A stretch of DNA of 6,413 bases, from the NCBI GenBank assembly GCA_001796525.1, contig MGMT01000051.1:1-6413 (forward strand), read 5' to 3'. How positions within the stretch are numbered: position 1 is the first letter of the stretch; the number at the start of each line of letters is the position of its first letter. Position numbers and translations under genes: made by a program. This DNA comes from Chloroflexi bacterium RBG_13_51_52. Its GTDB lineage: Bacteria > Chloroflexota > Dehalococcoidia > Dehalococcoidales > RBG-16-60-22. The notes under the pieces were generated by a model. It was not told the origin of the DNA and ran no database searches. It saw only the letters and a program-made list of their open reading frames with translations. Shown in pieces: positions 6,180 to 6,413 of this stretch.

Positions 6180-6413
6180 TTGCGCTTCATCATCGACCAG
6201 AACGTGGGCAAGTTAGCCAAGTGGCTACGGATGATGGGATTCGACAGCCTGTTCTTCAGCGGTGAAGACGACTCTCAAATGGTCAGGCAAGCCCTTGTTG
6301 AAGACAGGATTTTACTGACCCGGGACACCGGAATCATGAAAAGACGGGTTGTCACCAGCGGCCGGCTCAAGGCAGTCCTGATGGAGAGCGAAGAACCGGA
6401 GCAGCAGATGCGG
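6180..6413 (+). CDS. Mut7-C RNase-domain (PIN-like) protein, 5' part, probable TTG start
   Basis: The first 78 residues of a Mut7-C family protein, cut by the window end. The reading begins RFIIDQNVGKLAKWLRMMGF and goes on to LFFSGEDD, ILLTRDTGIMKRR and VVTSGR. Family members are PIN-like RNase domains, usually with a C-terminal zinc ribbon (not in the window). Conserved acidic residues visible are Asp6, Asp29/Asp30 and Asp49. No ATG or GTG occurs in this frame after the TAA at 6111-6113. The TTG at 6180 best matches the family start just before (K/R)F-x-x-D. ATT at 6171 is better spaced from the GGGGGGAA purine run (6155-6162) and is the alternative. The gene follows the hydrolase by about 26 nt and so belongs to the corA unit. 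The biological role of bacterial Mut7-C proteins is poorly known. Confidence 0.8.
   Translation, partial: MRFIIDQNVGKLAKWLRMMGFDSLFFSGEDDSQMVRQALVEDRILLTRDTGIMKRRVVTSGRLKAVLMESEEPEQQMR

Noticed and set aside
6174..6186. Short inverted repeat AGCG-N5-CGCT around the Mut7-C start
   Set aside because: The 4-bp arms are within chance expectation, and there is no U-tract or further pairing to suggest a terminator or riboregulator.

Overview
The window holds the start of a tungstate/molybdate-type ABC transporter binding-protein gene on the minus strand, followed by seven plus-strand genes. All are chromosomal, housekeeping or metabolic in character. I see no mobile element, CRISPR array, rRNA or tRNA. 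The tungstate-uptake gene, the signal peptide followed by a Thr/Pro/Glu-rich linker, the beta-oxidation genes and the Mut7-C protein together suggest an uncultured anaerobic bacterium. Dehalococcoidia (Chloroflexota) is my best guess, made from protein style and gene content only and held with moderate-to-low confidence.

Region 1 (1-556). A TupA-like binding protein reads leftward out of the window from an ATG at 353. About 200 bp of AT-rich DNA separates it from the rightward genes. This spacer carries two back-to-back sigma-70/sigma-A type promoters. The leftward one is a near-consensus extended -10 promoter whose -35 sits inside a perfect 7-bp-arm dyad, TGTTATA-N7-TATAACA. That dyad resembles the GTTATA/TATAAC palindromes bound by ModE-type molybdate/tungstate regulators.

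Region 2 (557-3592). Three co-directional genes form an acyl-CoA cassette: an NAD-dependent (S)-3-hydroxyacyl-CoA (3-hydroxybutyryl-CoA) dehydrogenase, a FabG-like SDR reductase, and a thiolase. The cassette closes with a clear Rho-independent terminator at 3557-3592. The dehydrogenase and thiolase can perform the last two steps of beta-oxidation, or in reverse the first two steps of C4 synthesis. The SDR may supply the opposite stereochemistry or act on another beta-keto substrate. The thiolase has all its catalytic residues but carries about 31 extra residues near its N-terminus.

Region 3 (3593-6413). A second, tightly packed unit encodes a CorA-type divalent cation transporter, a YhhQ-family (DUF165) queuosine-precursor transporter, a metallo-beta-lactamase-fold hydrolase with features of class II cyclic-nucleotide phosphodiesterases, and a Mut7-C (PIN-like) RNase-domain protein cut by the window end. 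The gaps are 1 nt, a 1-nt overlap and about 26 nt, which suggests co-transcription and translational coupling. Why these four belong together is unknown.

No wholly new system is evident. The points most worth checking are the ModE-box-like dyad on the tupA promoter, the thiolase insertion, and the phosphodiesterase-like hydrolase within the corA operon.
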